Shown here: positions 23,611 to 34,706 of the stretch, piece by piece | Numbering within the stretch: position 1 is the stretch's first letter | How the letters are laid out: each line of letters begins with the position of its first letter | Assembly: GCA_000827265.1 (NCBI GenBank) | Contig: KN834759.1 | Coordinates: 973,666 to 1,037,665, forward strand | From: Collybiopsis luxurians FD-317 M1 | Lineage: Eukaryota; Basidiomycota; Agaricomycetes; Agaricales; Omphalotaceae | Direction of reading: 5' to 3' | DNA: 64,000 nt | Made by a program: the position numbers and the translations under genes | The notes under the pieces: generated by a model | Databases searched by the model: none | Told to the model about the DNA's origin: nothing | What the model saw: the letters and a program-made list of their open reading frames with translations, nothing else

Positions 23611-24590
23611 AGTGGGCCATCGCGCTGTGCGCGTGGCAGGTACGAGTCCTGAAGGATGGATATTGCATGGAATCCTAGTTCTGTAAAGTACCTGTGCATT
23701 CAAAAACAAAGGAAAGGTCCGAAAATAGAGACTGAAAGAGATGGGAAAAAAAATTTGATGAAATCAAAGAATCGAGAAATACTATGGTTCGCAGGGATAT
23801 GAAATATTCTTTATACTGAAACAATCAGTAGGTATCTCAAAAATCTAAATAGAACAATCAAAGCCTACCACTTGAAAACCCCCAGTCTGAATTTATGGTA
23901 TTTTTCTTGAATTTACTCGTCGTGTCGGGCAGTGACCGAGCAACAACAGGGATGTGAAAGATTCTGATGGCTGCTGGTCACGGATCTGTCACATAAAGCC
24001 GGACAGCGGCAGAGCGGCCTAATCGGCATTAGAGGCGAGAGATTCAGTGCTCACGCAATGGGTGCCGATCTCATTTCGATGCCGCAGTGCGCAGCACAAG
24101 CCCTTGTCACGTCAGAGTACTCTTTTATTTTGTTTTGTCTGCGGATCGCACTGTACCCCATATTTTGCTTAGAAAATTTAGAATTAAGCCCCTTGCTATT
24201 ATATCTCATGTTTGTCCCTCCCAATCCCTCATGTTCCTGAGAATTTGATGGGGGTATGCACCTCAATCTCGTCGAAGTTCAGGCCACCATAGTCACTGGT
24301 ATCGAAAAACAGCTCTGTAAAGTATCTGAGATTCATAAATACTACTTGATTAATCTATCAAAAAATTGTGGAAGGCACTCGATAGCGGGAACCATGTTAA
24401 AAACGCATTTTTTCACAATATTTCATATCCCTGTCCCTTTCATATCCCTACGAACCATAGTAAGCGCTATTGGCCATCTATGGACGATTCGGTTACTAAA
24501 ACGGGACTGATACGGCATAAGCGCCCGTGAAAATCCGACCATAAGGACGAGTTTCCTCCATTTCATTCCGGACTCGTAATGTCAAAGTCT
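23611..24590. repeat. Dispersed repeat family R, copy A (split by a TIR element)
   Basis: 23611-23781 and 24461-24590 together align with one uninterrupted segment at 35265-35550. Shared blocks include CGCGCTGTG, CGTGGCAGGTACGAGTCC, GCATGGAATCCTAG, CGGCATAAG and GAGTTTCCTCCAT. The left and right parts are separated here by the 679-bp element at 23782-24460. The 11-mer GGTACGAGTCC resembles a pol III B box, but no convincing A box was found. No open reading frame is seen. Confidence 0.65.
23782..24460. mobile_element. 679-bp non-autonomous TIR element with TA duplication
   Basis: The left end starts CTATGGTTCGCAGGGATATG. The reverse complement of the right end starts CTATGGTTCGTAGGGATATG, one mismatch in the first 23 bases. 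At the right end the sub-motif AGGGATATGAAA is repeated once more just inside. The element is flanked by TA on both sides (23780-23781 and 24461-24462), and the empty site exists in the paralogous repeat at 35.4 kb (GAAATAAGCGG). No transposase-like frame is present, so it is a MITE-sized passenger. TA duplication points to the Tc1/mariner group, which is inference. Confidence 0.8.
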
Positions 24591-25375
24591 GTGGATACCT
24601 GTATATCGAATGGCGGAGTATCTACCTGTAGCTGAATGGTCCATAATCAGTCGACATTAACACAGGGACCCTTTGCTGTACTGATTTCCGCCAACTTTCC
24701 TTATACGCGTGCATTAGCATGGTGACCTTGTATTTTCCTTGTTTTTCGTTGAACTGGGACCAAGTAGTACAGGCTGTGTGTCCCCTTATTGTCGATCTGA
24801 TGAATTCTTTGACATATAATACATATGGACCCACAAACGTCCATGTGTCACACTGCGCCTATAATTTGCATGGCAACTCTTTGTCCGATAGTTTGGTTGC
24901 ATCTTCTAAGAACTTATTGTATAAATTGGTTGTCAAGATTTAGGACATCTCTTGAATAGTCTACAAGGTCACCTACTGCCCGATATACCAGAAGCCCCCT
25001 AGGAGTTGTCGAACTTAATCTGACAGGATTACACGCTAAGTTCGGGCGTTCATTGTCCTTTTTGTGCTTTTCGTTGTTCTTCATGAACAGTTGCTCGTTG
25101 GTCGCTCTTGTACTTTTCAAAATTTAAGTGAACCTTATTCGTAGTGCGAAGTTAAACTATGTCCTCCAAATGGGTACTTAAGATGTCCAGGCAGATGCGT
25201 CTAACTATAACATTTCCCCCTCCCCTAAGCAACAGAAACTATACTGTCTTTCCGTGTCTGTCCAGTTTGAAAAGATTGTTGACCTGTAAGTTGATGTATC
25301 GTTGCGTGGGGTGACAGTGGCTAATCAAAAAATGCTAGAGTATTTAAAAATTGAGATAGGCTTCAAGTCATCGTT
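24591..25375. other. Upstream region of Crinkler-like copy 2
   Basis: About 785 bases after repeat copy A and before the ATG at 25376. It is AT-rich, with no gene or clear repeat. Confidence 0.4.
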
Positions 25376-28300
25376 ATGAATGAAGATATGCAACCGTCTA
25401 ACGTCAAACCGTGGAACAGTACGCAGAGGATACGTAGTGCATTCAGTCTTTAAATATTATTACTAGGCCCCCGACAAAGCGGAACCTTACCAGAGAAGAT
25501 TAAAGACGCTATCTATTTGTTCTTGGACCCGTTCCAAAATGCAATGGACGAACTGGTCAGAGGTAACAGGCCCCTGCCCCTATGGGAGCCCAAGCAAACT
25601 ATCAACGTCGAAAGTATATCGAGGGAGTTTATACGAAGGTTGAATATTCCTTCAGCTTGTGCTCCCAACGACGATCTCCCAGATATGTTGTGCCATGAGC
25701 TGGGACAATTTCAAGAAGATAACAGTCTGAAGTTGCGACTCGAGAATTTACTTGGTAGTGCGAATCATAAGCACGTATCCTTCAATCTTTTCTGGTTCGA
25801 TTTCATTGATACTTCTACCATAGAATATTTGTGAATACATCCGGCGCTGGTAAAACCAGAATGGTTCTGGAATACTTATGCATCCGCTGGGGGCTTTATT
25901 TTTCGTGTAACAAAGAAGAGTCCCGTGTTGGCTCGCAAGATCTTGTACACGCGATGACGAAAATCAGGGAACATTCCGGCTCGGATGACTCTTCGTTCAA
26001 GGAGCATCTTCCTGAACCAAAGGAGCTTAAAGTTGGCACACGAGCTGCCAGCAAAACTCGAGCAGAGAAGTTACGAAAACAAACGGCGGAGTTCTTGATG
26101 ACGGAAGAGGGACAGAAGTTTACGCATGCCCTTATGACCAACCAAGATATTGCCGCTTGCGAGCTTCTGATTGTTTTACTAGCACGTTTACAACTTTTTT
26201 GTCGATTTGCCTCAACCTTGACTCGGGTGGGGGAAGACAAAAATAACCTTTCTCACAAGCGAAGCTGGCTGCATCTTCAGCTACGTCCAGACTTGCTCTG
26301 TCCTGAGGGCGAGTCGTACGATATCTTTGTTCAGCTTATGGAGTGCATCTCTGCCGTGTTTGTCCAGGAAAAAGTGGACTCCTCTCAGGTGAAGATCAAC
26401 GTCTTGACAACCCTTTTACAGGAAGTTCTTACGGATATAAATTATATCCTGGGCAACGCACTTAGGAAGCAGAAAAACACTCTAATTATTGCCCTCGATG
26501 AATGCCAGGCTGGCGCAAAGGAAATGCCATGTGCATTTCGTTCCCATGATAGGACTGAAACGCGACCATTCCTTCGACAATTGGCCACATGCTTTGGGGA
26601 AATTTTTTCACACTTAGCACCTGTGAAATCCAGTTTCATCTTTACGGGGACCGGACTATCCAAATCCATCATTTATGAGGCGCTGTCCTCGATTGTTGTC
26701 AAAGCAGATTTAATCCATGACGTTTCCGATACCGGCGCGTTTGACAATCCCAAAATTCAGCTCCAATATATAGAAAAATTCCTTCCACCTGATCAGCTCG
26801 AGAAGCCTGACTATCTACGCTTAAGGCAAAGGATTGTTTACTGGCTTCGGGGAAGGTAAGTTAACTCAATCAAAGTTGAATCAACCTGCACCTCTTAGAT
26901 TCAATCCTGATACTGATACTCTTCAAGGCATAGATTCACAGCTGAATTCATCTCGGTTATGCTGCAGAATGGGTACAAGAACCTTAATATGCTTTTGAAT
27001 CAATACATCGAGAATTTGGCCGGATTTGAGCCTGGGGATTACGACGGAAGCGAATCGATCTCCCCGGGAATCAAGTTTCCCCATTCTCTGTTCTTATTCG
27101 AAAAACTCAGCAAGCGGATGATTGAAAAAATCAAAAGCATCTGCTATGATTATCTTTTGACGTCAAAACTGTCTCATAGATACCTAGGGTCCGACGAAAT
27201 CGACTATATCCAAAACGGGGTTGCGAGGTTTAAATCATCCAAGCGCAATAGGATTATTGGGACAGTTGATGAGCCTCTCGTTGTGCTAGCAGGGGCAATC
27301 TGGTTCAATAAACAGCCTGAGTCAGGCCATACTCTTTACGAATATTTGGGGGGCCGGATTGATGTAAGAGCTATACTGTTGGTGTTTTTATTTGTTAGAT
27401 ACTAATCGCCCTTGATTTGAAAAGATTCATAACCCGCACACAGGCCGCAACGGCTTCGAGGAGTTCATTTGCTTCTATCTTCTCAAAGCTTTCAGTCAAT
27501 CTAGGAGACTAAACGAAGTTTTTGAGTTAAAGGGAGATGCTGCGACCAAACTAGGAAACAAATTTGCTTCGTTAGTGTGCTTAAGCTGGGAAACCAGTGG
27601 CAAGGAAAGCAGGCTTGCGGAGCGCAAAATTGACTTATTTGATGACTCAATGGATGACTCTCAAAGCACACCTAGGCTTTCTGGGCCAATCGGCCTAATG
27701 ATTGAAGATAGGGATACTTCTACCTTATTACAGGACTGGCTAAGCTGCAAGAGGCATACACCGTTCTGCTTCCCTATGAATATTATGGGGCCTGACATTA
27801 TGTGCTTTCTCAAACTACAAGATGAACTGATGCTTGATCAGATCACTTACATCTGTCTCGCAGTCCAATGCAAATTTTATCTTACTAGCTCTTCTCTTGC
27901 ATCTTGTCGTTTGAAAAAGGCCATTGCCACCATTACTCCGAGCCAATTCTTTGCGCCCCGAACGGTGAGCTATTCTAATGACTCGGTAGTGGCCAGTTAT
28001 TAAGAGGTATGTCTCACAGGAATTGGAGGAAAAAGATGAGCCAAGTATCAAGCAAGAAAAACGTAACGAGATGCGGACGGACATCCTGAACGCTCTTACA
28101 CAGATACCGAACATCGATCCATCCGCGGGAAGATACGGCGTAGTACGCATTGTCTGCGGATTTCCAATCAAGATTGACCTCGCCAATATGTACACCCAAA
28201 GAAAAAATTCAGGGAAAGGAGCAAAACGTTCTAAACGACAAAAGATCGAGACTGCTGACCCTGATGGAAATGACAACCATCCTATAGGGAAGCTCGAGAG

Positions 28301-28778
28301 GGGTGCCTTGATTCTTGCGACCGAAGACTTGCATCCCACAAATTATCTCGACAACATTACAGCCTTCGCGAGAGAAATGATAGCCAAGGGAAAGAACTAC
28401 CTCAGTACCTCCGATCCAGCTGTTTTGGGGGCCGACCCTGAGGAAGACATCTTTCTAAAGCCCGAGCTGGATGGTCAGGCGCATGAAAACCGTACGGTGC
28501 AAAAAGCTGCCTATTCTCAAAATCCACGGAAACGTAGACATGGAAATGCAGGCAGCAAAGAAGCTGTCTACAATAAGGAGTTTATGGAGGACGATTCAGC
28601 AAATGAGTCTTTTTTGGATGATGACAGGCTTCAGAACCCATCGGACGATGAAAGGTCTGGGTATGACTCTGAAGACTTCGCTGAGGAGGACGACGTAGAT
28701 ATGTCAAGGTCGCATGATCCTGATTTATTGGGATCTGTGGATGACGAGTCCCAAGATATGGAGATTGATGAAAGTTGA
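25376..28778 (+). CDS. Crinkler-like P-loop NTPase with PD-(D/E)xK-like nuclease domain (copy 2)
   Basis: Six exons, about 1,040 residues, divergent to its paralogue at 20.1-23.4 kb. The NTPase core has NTSGAGKTR (Walker A variant), LIIALDECQAG (Walker B-like), SSFIFTGTGLS (sensor strand) and VSDTGAFDNPKIQLQYIEKF. After YWLRGR comes a second domain with HNPHTGRNGFEEFICFYLLK, then GPDIMCFLKL and YICLAVQCKFYL, the order expected for a restriction-endonuclease-like active site (acidic residue, then Q-x-K). The C-terminal tail has a basic patch (NPRKRRHG), then a strongly acidic end (DDERSGYDSEDFAEEDDVD). The start is the short first exon MNEDMQPSNVK. The intron at 25771-25823 needs a GC donor to keep the P-loop in frame. 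Family role (effector, conflict or transposon-derived) is inferred from known Crinkler architecture. Confidence 0.72.
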
Positions 28779-29409
28779 AGAGCGTTCAGCCCGAACGGAT
28801 CCTTGTTTGCGCCAGTGTTTACACAAGTACTACATATACTGAGGTAAAATTAAATATTAATGGTCCTGTCGCGCCCGAAGGTGAATGAAACTCTGACTCG
28901 TCCTCAAGTTTTGTTTGAGTAACCCAGAAAGCCAGGGCGCACGTTTGGATCATTTAAATTAATTTTATGTTTGTCCTCCACATACACTTTCTGGTTGCGT
29001 TCTACAAGGTGCGCAGCTCACGAGGATCACGGTCCAGTCACATACGAGCGTCCCGGACAGTCAGCCTTCCGACGTTGTTAAAGGTCTGGCTGTCCAGGCG
29101 CAGTAGCTTCCCGAAGTTCCCGGAGTACCTCGTCGTACTACCGCAGTGTCGTTGTTCTATTCCGAGTTTTTACAATATGATGCCTCTCCTTTAACATTGT
29201 GTAAGTAAATGTTCCACTCTCAATCCTGTCGGTTCTGTCATACCCTCCCCCTCCTCTCCGCAGCTGGCTGTCCACTGTACGTCTTGCAGTAAGCCACATC
29301 CGAATGTTCTAAGTCTGGAGCCTCCATACGTAACATTCTGAAGGATAAAACCAAGCCACAGACGTTACATTCCTTATCCAACAATCGTTTTGCAGTCTTA
29401 TTTTTCAAG
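28779..29409. other. Intergenic
   Basis: About 630 bases. No gene or repeat is recognised. The last 100 bases should hold the promoter of the peroxygenase gene; I see no clear TATA box. Confidence 0.35.
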
Positions 29410-30494
29410 ATGAATTTGCTCCTTGTATCTCTCATCACACTCGCCTTCTCCAGTGGAGTCATGAGTGGAGTCATAACTGACTCTACTAACACTGATCAGA
29501 TCGACTGGAGCGCTCATAAATGGCAAGCTCCTGGACCCAACGACTCGCGAGGCCCATGTCCTGGTTTGAACACGTCGGTATCCATTCAGAATTTTCATTT
29601 CCTAAGAATCGGATCCTGACATCTACAACGCTCAATAGGCTGGCAAATCACGCTTTCCTGCCCAGGAATGGGAGCAACATCACCATTCCGGTCGTCCTCA
29701 AAGCAATCAGCGGTATATCACCTCTCAATCTACAAATAATCAGATATTTTCTTACTAACCCTCCGCAACAATCAGATGGATTCAACTTCAAGCCCATCGA
29801 TGTCTTGCAAGTAGCAGCCAAACTCGGTCTTCTCACCACCGACGCGGAAGATAATTTCAGCCTCAGCGATTTGGCGCTGTAAGGACTTACCTCCCGAGAC
29901 CTCTCCTCTTTTCCTAAATTCATATTGACCACTCGTCCATTTTCAGCTACGGAACCCTCGAGCACGACGTTTCCCTATCTCGAAACGACTTTGCTCTCGG
30001 CGACAACATCCATTTCAACGAAACCGTCTTCTCGACCCTCAACAACTCCAACCCCGGCGTCGACTACTACGACCCCACTTCCGCCGGTCATGTTATGGCC
30101 CAGCGTCTCGCTGAAGATCAAATTGTGAACCCCGGCCTTATCAACACCGCCAAGGAATTTGTGGTTCGGGCCTTCGAATCAGCAATCTATCTGAGCGTTA
30201 TGGGGAACGTGACTACCGGTGTGGCGCCGAAGAAGTAAGTTTCTTCGTGCATGCTAGCTACTCATTCAGAGTTGATCTCCCTCTGCAACCAGTTTCGTGC
30301 AAATTCTCTTCCGCGAAGAACGACTCCCACTCGAGGAAGGTTGGAAACGTTCCGAAGTCCCGATCGATGATGACACATTGGGCAACGTCCTGGGTCAGGT
30401 TCAAGAGGCCACAAACTGGACCGCGTCGGGAGATGTCATCTGTCCCTGGATTCGACTTCAGCCTGAGGGAGATGTAACCATCGTCCAAGGGTAA
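29410..30494 (+). CDS. Secreted heme-thiolate peroxidase/peroxygenase (short UPO/CPO type)
   Basis: Extracellular enzyme of the chloroperoxidase/unspecific peroxygenase family (Peroxidase_2), which uses H2O2 to oxygenate or halogenate organic substrates. Five exons, about 276 residues, typical of the short group. A signal peptide (MNLLLVSLITLAFSSGVMS) is followed by the proximal heme-ligand motif in RGPCPGLNT, running on into LANHAFLPRNG across an intron. The EHD motif (LEHDVSLSRND) supplies the His that supports the acid-base Glu in short forms; long UPOs have EGD instead. FVRAFESAIYL-like and LFREERLPLEEGWKR segments follow at the expected distance. Several Asn-x-Ser/Thr sites (NGSNIT, FNETVF) suit a secreted glycoprotein. 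All introns are GT-AG and no defect is seen. Confidence 0.92.
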
Positions 30495-31439
30495 ACGAGT
30501 ATTTTATTTGTCTCTGTTCCGCATCCTGGTTTTTAGAGGACTTTTACCGTACCGGGACCGTTGATTAGTTTTTGTTGGTTTAAAATACCGACGTGCTAGA
30601 GTACGGCAGGGTTGTGTTTTGAAAATATCTATGTGTTCAACTTATTGAGAAAGTGGGAATGCGAAGCAGTCAACTGAAATTGGTTGCATGGAAGCTATGG
30701 AATGTCAGAAAGTTGACAAGGAATTCCTCAATTCTTCATGCAGGCACTGGAACTATGAGCGATCCATTCTCATTACCACCATCAGTCATGCCATTCTGAA
30801 ATGCCCGACTCCAGCCTGACCGGGCTCAGTGACACTTCGTGCGAGGGTTGTGAAGTCAAGGCTTGCTTTTACTGCGGATACCTCTCAGGCTCTGCATTAA
30901 GCTTCAAATAATCTATCGCAAGTATTATCATCTAAAATCTTTCAAGCGCTGTCAGGACCAAAGAAACATGGAAGCAACAAGGACTTTAGAGAGCTTCAAG
31001 TTGGACTCCGGTGCGCCGGCCTTGCGTTAAGCTCAAACATGGCCCTACATAACATGGTCCACTTGGAAGCTGTCGTAATATCAACCATTGCTCTTTCTAG
31101 TTCAGCTTCACTGGGTTCAAGTTCTCGCTGAATGTGGTTATCCTTACTCTCGGCGCCAGATCAGAGCCGGTCTTGCTCAGTGTTCGCTTCGAAGTGTTTT
31201 CTCCTTCCCAATCAGATCCGATCGATCTCATCGTCCAGCCAACTCAGATCAATTCCAGTATCTCGGCCTACACAGGACACTCCAGGCTAGAAGAACTAAC
31301 GTTGATGGCCGAATCATTTGAATGTCGACCGGCGGCAAATACGATTTCCAAAGCCGCTTCGCCACTCGTTTTCTGTACTAGCAAGCATACTGATTCTCGG
31401 ACCACCCGAAAGAAAATGGCGACAGTCTATCGATATCGA
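30495..31439. other. Convergent spacer
   Basis: About 945 bases between the peroxygenase (+) and the epimerase (-). Open frames at 31.1-31.9 kb on + are shadows of the minus-strand gene. Nothing else is supported. Confidence 0.4.
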
Positions 31440-32666
31440 TTACATCTTAGCATCCTTGGTCTTCTCCCAGGCCACTCCAGCATCAATGCCAGCAAGCACC
31501 GTCTCCTCCCAAGGAATATATTCCGTGATACCCAGAACTTCTGCAGCGAACCTTGTATCAAGCGGAGCATCTGTTTGCTTCGGAGGAACGGCGTCTTCTC
31601 TCGGAAGCCGATGGGCGAGTTCAGGTCTCTCTCGGCGAATCAAATCTGCAACTTCCTTCAATTTGAACGTGGTATTGCTGATAATGAATCGCTTGTTGCG
31701 ACCGGGAACCGGCGGCGCTGAGAGGGCAGCGATATGTGCCCGGGCAATATCACGCACATCGGCCAGGTGCCCGAGGAAGAAAGGCGGGTATTCACCCGTT
31801 CCGTGCATGAATATCTTGCACAAGCTGCCGTTCGTCCCGATGCTGGCCTGGATATTCGACGCCAAGGTGGGGTAGTGTGAAACTACCGGTCCATAGACTG
31901 CTGGCGGTAGCACTGGAAACACGAGTTAGCATCGCAGAACGGATGATAATCAGTTCCGCTGCCTACAAACTGTGAAATCAACGTCGGGATGCTCCTTGGC
32001 TAACTCCCAAACTTTCTTATCTGCTAACGCCTTTGATTCCTGATATACAACCTGCGGGATTTTTGTACGATCCAGAGTTTCCAAGGTTATGGGGTGGAAG
32101 AACTCTTCCGTGACAACCTCAGTGCCGTATGCCTGGTTAAGTTGCGCTTGATGTGCACATATCAGGGAATGAGAGATATAGAGAAAAACGAACAACCTTA
32201 CAATCGAAAAGATTCGCAAAGGTACCAGTAATTATGATTTTCTTGATTCCAGCGTCAAGGGATTGACGGACAACGTGAAGGGTACCATTGTAAGCAGCCT
32301 GAAAGGTGTTCTTGAATTATGATATTGACGAATTCAAGTTCAGACTCACATCGAAAATCTCTTCACTCGTAGCGCCCCCGCTGAATACCTTGGCGGCCAT
32401 GTGGATTACCACATCTACACCTTTCAAACTCTCGCTGAAATCAGAGGTGAGAGACTCAATCTCGACGACTTCGAGATTGGAAGCATCGGGAAAGATCGCC
32501 TTTTGCTTGGAAGCTGAACGGGCTGCCGCTCGAACGCGATATCCTTTTTTCAAAAGCTGGTCTACGACATGCGATCCGATGAAGCCAGTTCCACCAGTAA
32601 CCTGAGTATAATTAGAAGAGAAGACATTGCTTAGGGTTGGATACGCACAAAAATCAATTGGGACAT
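31440..32666 (-). CDS. NAD(P)-dependent epimerase/reductase (dihydroflavonol-reductase-like)
   Basis: Extended short-chain dehydrogenase of the NAD-dependent epimerase/dehydratase clan, in the branch of fungal DFR/ketoreductase-like enzymes. Exon 1 is very short (MSQLIF) and splices to VTGGTGFIGSHVVDQLLKKG, the Rossmann glycine motif. Then follow DVVIHMAAKVFSGG, IIITGTFANL, the catalytic YxxxK in VVYQESKALADKKVWELA, and LPPAVYGP, with a long C-terminal part (DVRDIARAHIAAL, GRNKRFIISN). Four or more GT-AG introns keep the frame. The likely role is reduction of a carbonyl or epimerisation in secondary or small-molecule metabolism; the substrate cannot be told from the sequence. The ATG at 32666 was chosen because it gives six residues before the beta strand. 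Confidence 0.85.
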
Positions 32667-33704
32667 CAGGTTGCACTAGTGAACGCTTGTGCGGTAAGAT
32701 AACTGGCTCGGGACTGGGTTAGTAAGCAACGAACTTACTCTGGGGCGATTTCTGACAGTTTAGAATGAATAGTGGTTTTGTAATCACATTGAGAGAGAAT
32801 AGAGATTCAGACTTGTTGTGCAATCCATACTGATCATGGTGGTCAAGGAAAAACATTTTTTCGCGGAGAGTGTAGCTGTTCCGGCCCGTCGGTGTCCGAC
32901 TTCCGCCCCGGTACGGCGACTAAACTTGGAAGCGTTAATCTCGATGATCTTCTTCCTTTTCTCTTACTCTAGACGCACTGCCATCAACATCCATACAACT
33001 GCCACAGCAGCCCACACTAATATCACCGGCAGTTCAACTTGAACAAAAGACGTTAACTCTCATCGAGTATTCAGAATACAAGTACCAACAAACAGTCTTC
33101 AATCGCCAGAGAATCAGCATCCAAATGACTCTCCAAGCTCCTGCGTTAGTATTTCATTTTCAGTGGTTATTATCATTCACGTATTACAGCTCAGTCGAGG
33201 AGCGATACTACAACATGCCACAATCAATCACTATCTGTTCAACAAAAAGAGAAAATAGAAATAGAACGGCATGATGCATCTGCTACACCCTGGGAGTTCG
33301 TTTCAGAACATCGTTCAAAAAGAGCCAGCAAGGTGCCCTCCATCAGAGACTGGTCTCATCGTCTTTTCGTCTGACCCCCGGGTGTACTTTTATTTTTGGT
33401 TTTTCTTCTTTCTCTTTCTTCTTTCTTTTTCTTTCTTTTCTTTTCGGCCAAGGTAAGCTGTTTTCCAGCAAAGTTCAACTGAATGCAGAATATTGATGTC
33501 TTCGTCATTAGTCTCCCGCTGGCCCTTGGAGAACATTGGCCCTGGGGGTGTTTTTGACTTTGACTGCAGTGGGAATGAACGCGGTTAACAGACGATCAGA
33601 TCAGCCAATAAGTAAAGACCTTTCATCACAACTGTCCTTACCGAGTGAATTTCCATCGCCGTGCTGATAGATATTCTTGAACAGGGTTTCTGGACAGTGA
33701 AGTT
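32667..33704. other. Intergenic between divergent genes
   Basis: About 1 kb upstream of both the epimerase (-) and the membrane protein (+). It contains a long T/C-rich tract at about 33390-33450. The missing first exon of the membrane protein probably lies in its right half, but I could not identify it. Confidence 0.4.
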
Positions 33705-34706
33705 GTGACAATCCAGTCTACTTCTACGGAATTGCATACTACTTTCCTCACCGTATTCACTACAACTATTACAACCGCTCATACATCGATTTCCACAAAC
33801 AATGTCTCTGAATCGAGCTCCTCATCATTCTTTACGACGAGTACACACAGTTCTTTCACAAGCGACACCCTTGAGCCTGTTCCCTCTGCCTCGACAATCA
33901 GCGATTTTTCCATTTCCTCGATTCCAGTAATTACCCCGACATTGTCCTCTTTATCAACATCGTCCCTCCCACTTCCTTCTGACACCAACCGCTTATACTG
34001 GACTTCGCTGACAACCGATTCCTTACAAACACCCACTCGAACTGCTACGTCTGAGGCTTTGTACCCAACTACAAGCCAAAGTACTTCCGCAACCCCTTCG
34101 ACAGTGACTAGAACTTCTTCCAAGCTAAACACCACCTTAATAGCCGGTGTCATAGTAGGCACAGCTATAGCCTTGCTGTTAATAATCATGCTCGTAGTAT
34201 ACGTGGTCATTCGGAGGCATCGAGCTCGACTGGGAAGCGAGCCTCCTAGAAGGATGAACAGTATATCTTCGTTTGGAGACAGCATTATTCAAGCAATACG
34301 CCGGTCTACGCATACGTCTCTTGAACGTTTATCACATCTTTCCTCAGATGGCTGGCGGGAACTCGAAGGAGGAGATGACTCACGGGCCTCGCGTTCTACC
34401 CCTTCTTCTACCGGTGCTACATACCACCACCGGAGTGCCTCGAGTAGCGTCAGCATTGTTCAGAAGCCACAACGACGGAAAAGTCCCCCTGGGTCCGCTT
34501 CGAATGCAATCACTGTGAACCCCACAGAGTCTGCCCGTTTACCCATAGTACCCGCAGACGGCTCAAATTCATCTCCCCCTAACTTTGCGCTGATTGGAGA
34601 ATCACCTCCGCCTTTGTATAATATCAATTGTTGCGAAGGAGAGATGCAGGTCAATTATTCTCCTCCCACTCCTTATGAATGGCTGCACCCACAACTCTCC
34701 TCATGA
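33705..34706 (+). CDS. Ser/Thr-rich single-pass membrane protein (N-terminus uncertain)
   Basis: The visible frame encodes about 140 residues rich in Ser/Thr/Pro, as in heavily O-glycosylated wall-sensor ectodomains. One strong membrane segment follows (TTLIAGVIVGTAIALLLIIM), then a basic stop-transfer (RRHRARLG) and a cytosolic tail of about 170 residues with Ser-rich and basic patches (KPQRRKSPPG), ending PYEWLHPQLSS. The architecture resembles Mid2/WSC-like or generic fungal TM proteins of unknown role. The frame opens with GTG at 33705, which is not a credible start; a TGGACAG acceptor just upstream suggests an earlier exon carrying a signal peptide. The 3' end is a TGA at 34704-34706. 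Confidence 0.6.
   Translation: MTIQSTSTELHTTFLTVFTTTITTAHTSISTNNVSESSSSSFFTTSTHSSFTSDTLEPVPSASTISDFSISSIPVITPTLSSLSTSSLPLPSDTNRLYWTSLTTDSLQTPTRTATSEALYPTTSQSTSATPSTVTRTSSKLNTTLIAGVIVGTAIALLLIIMLVVYVVIRRHRARLGSEPPRRMNSISSFGDSIIQAIRRSTHTSLERLSHLSSDGWRELEGGDDSRASRSTPSSTGATYHHRSASSSVSIVQKPQRRKSPPGSASNAITVNPTESARLPIVPADGSNSSPPNFALIGESPPPLYNINCCEGEMQVNYSPPTPYEWLHPQLSS

Noticed and set aside
23640..23660. GGTACGAGTCC as part of a tRNA gene.
   Set aside because: No cloverleaf and no A box at the right distance; kept only as a hint for repeat family R.
31134..31875. Plus-strand frames opposite the epimerase gene.
   Set aside because: Shadow frames of the well-supported minus-strand gene.
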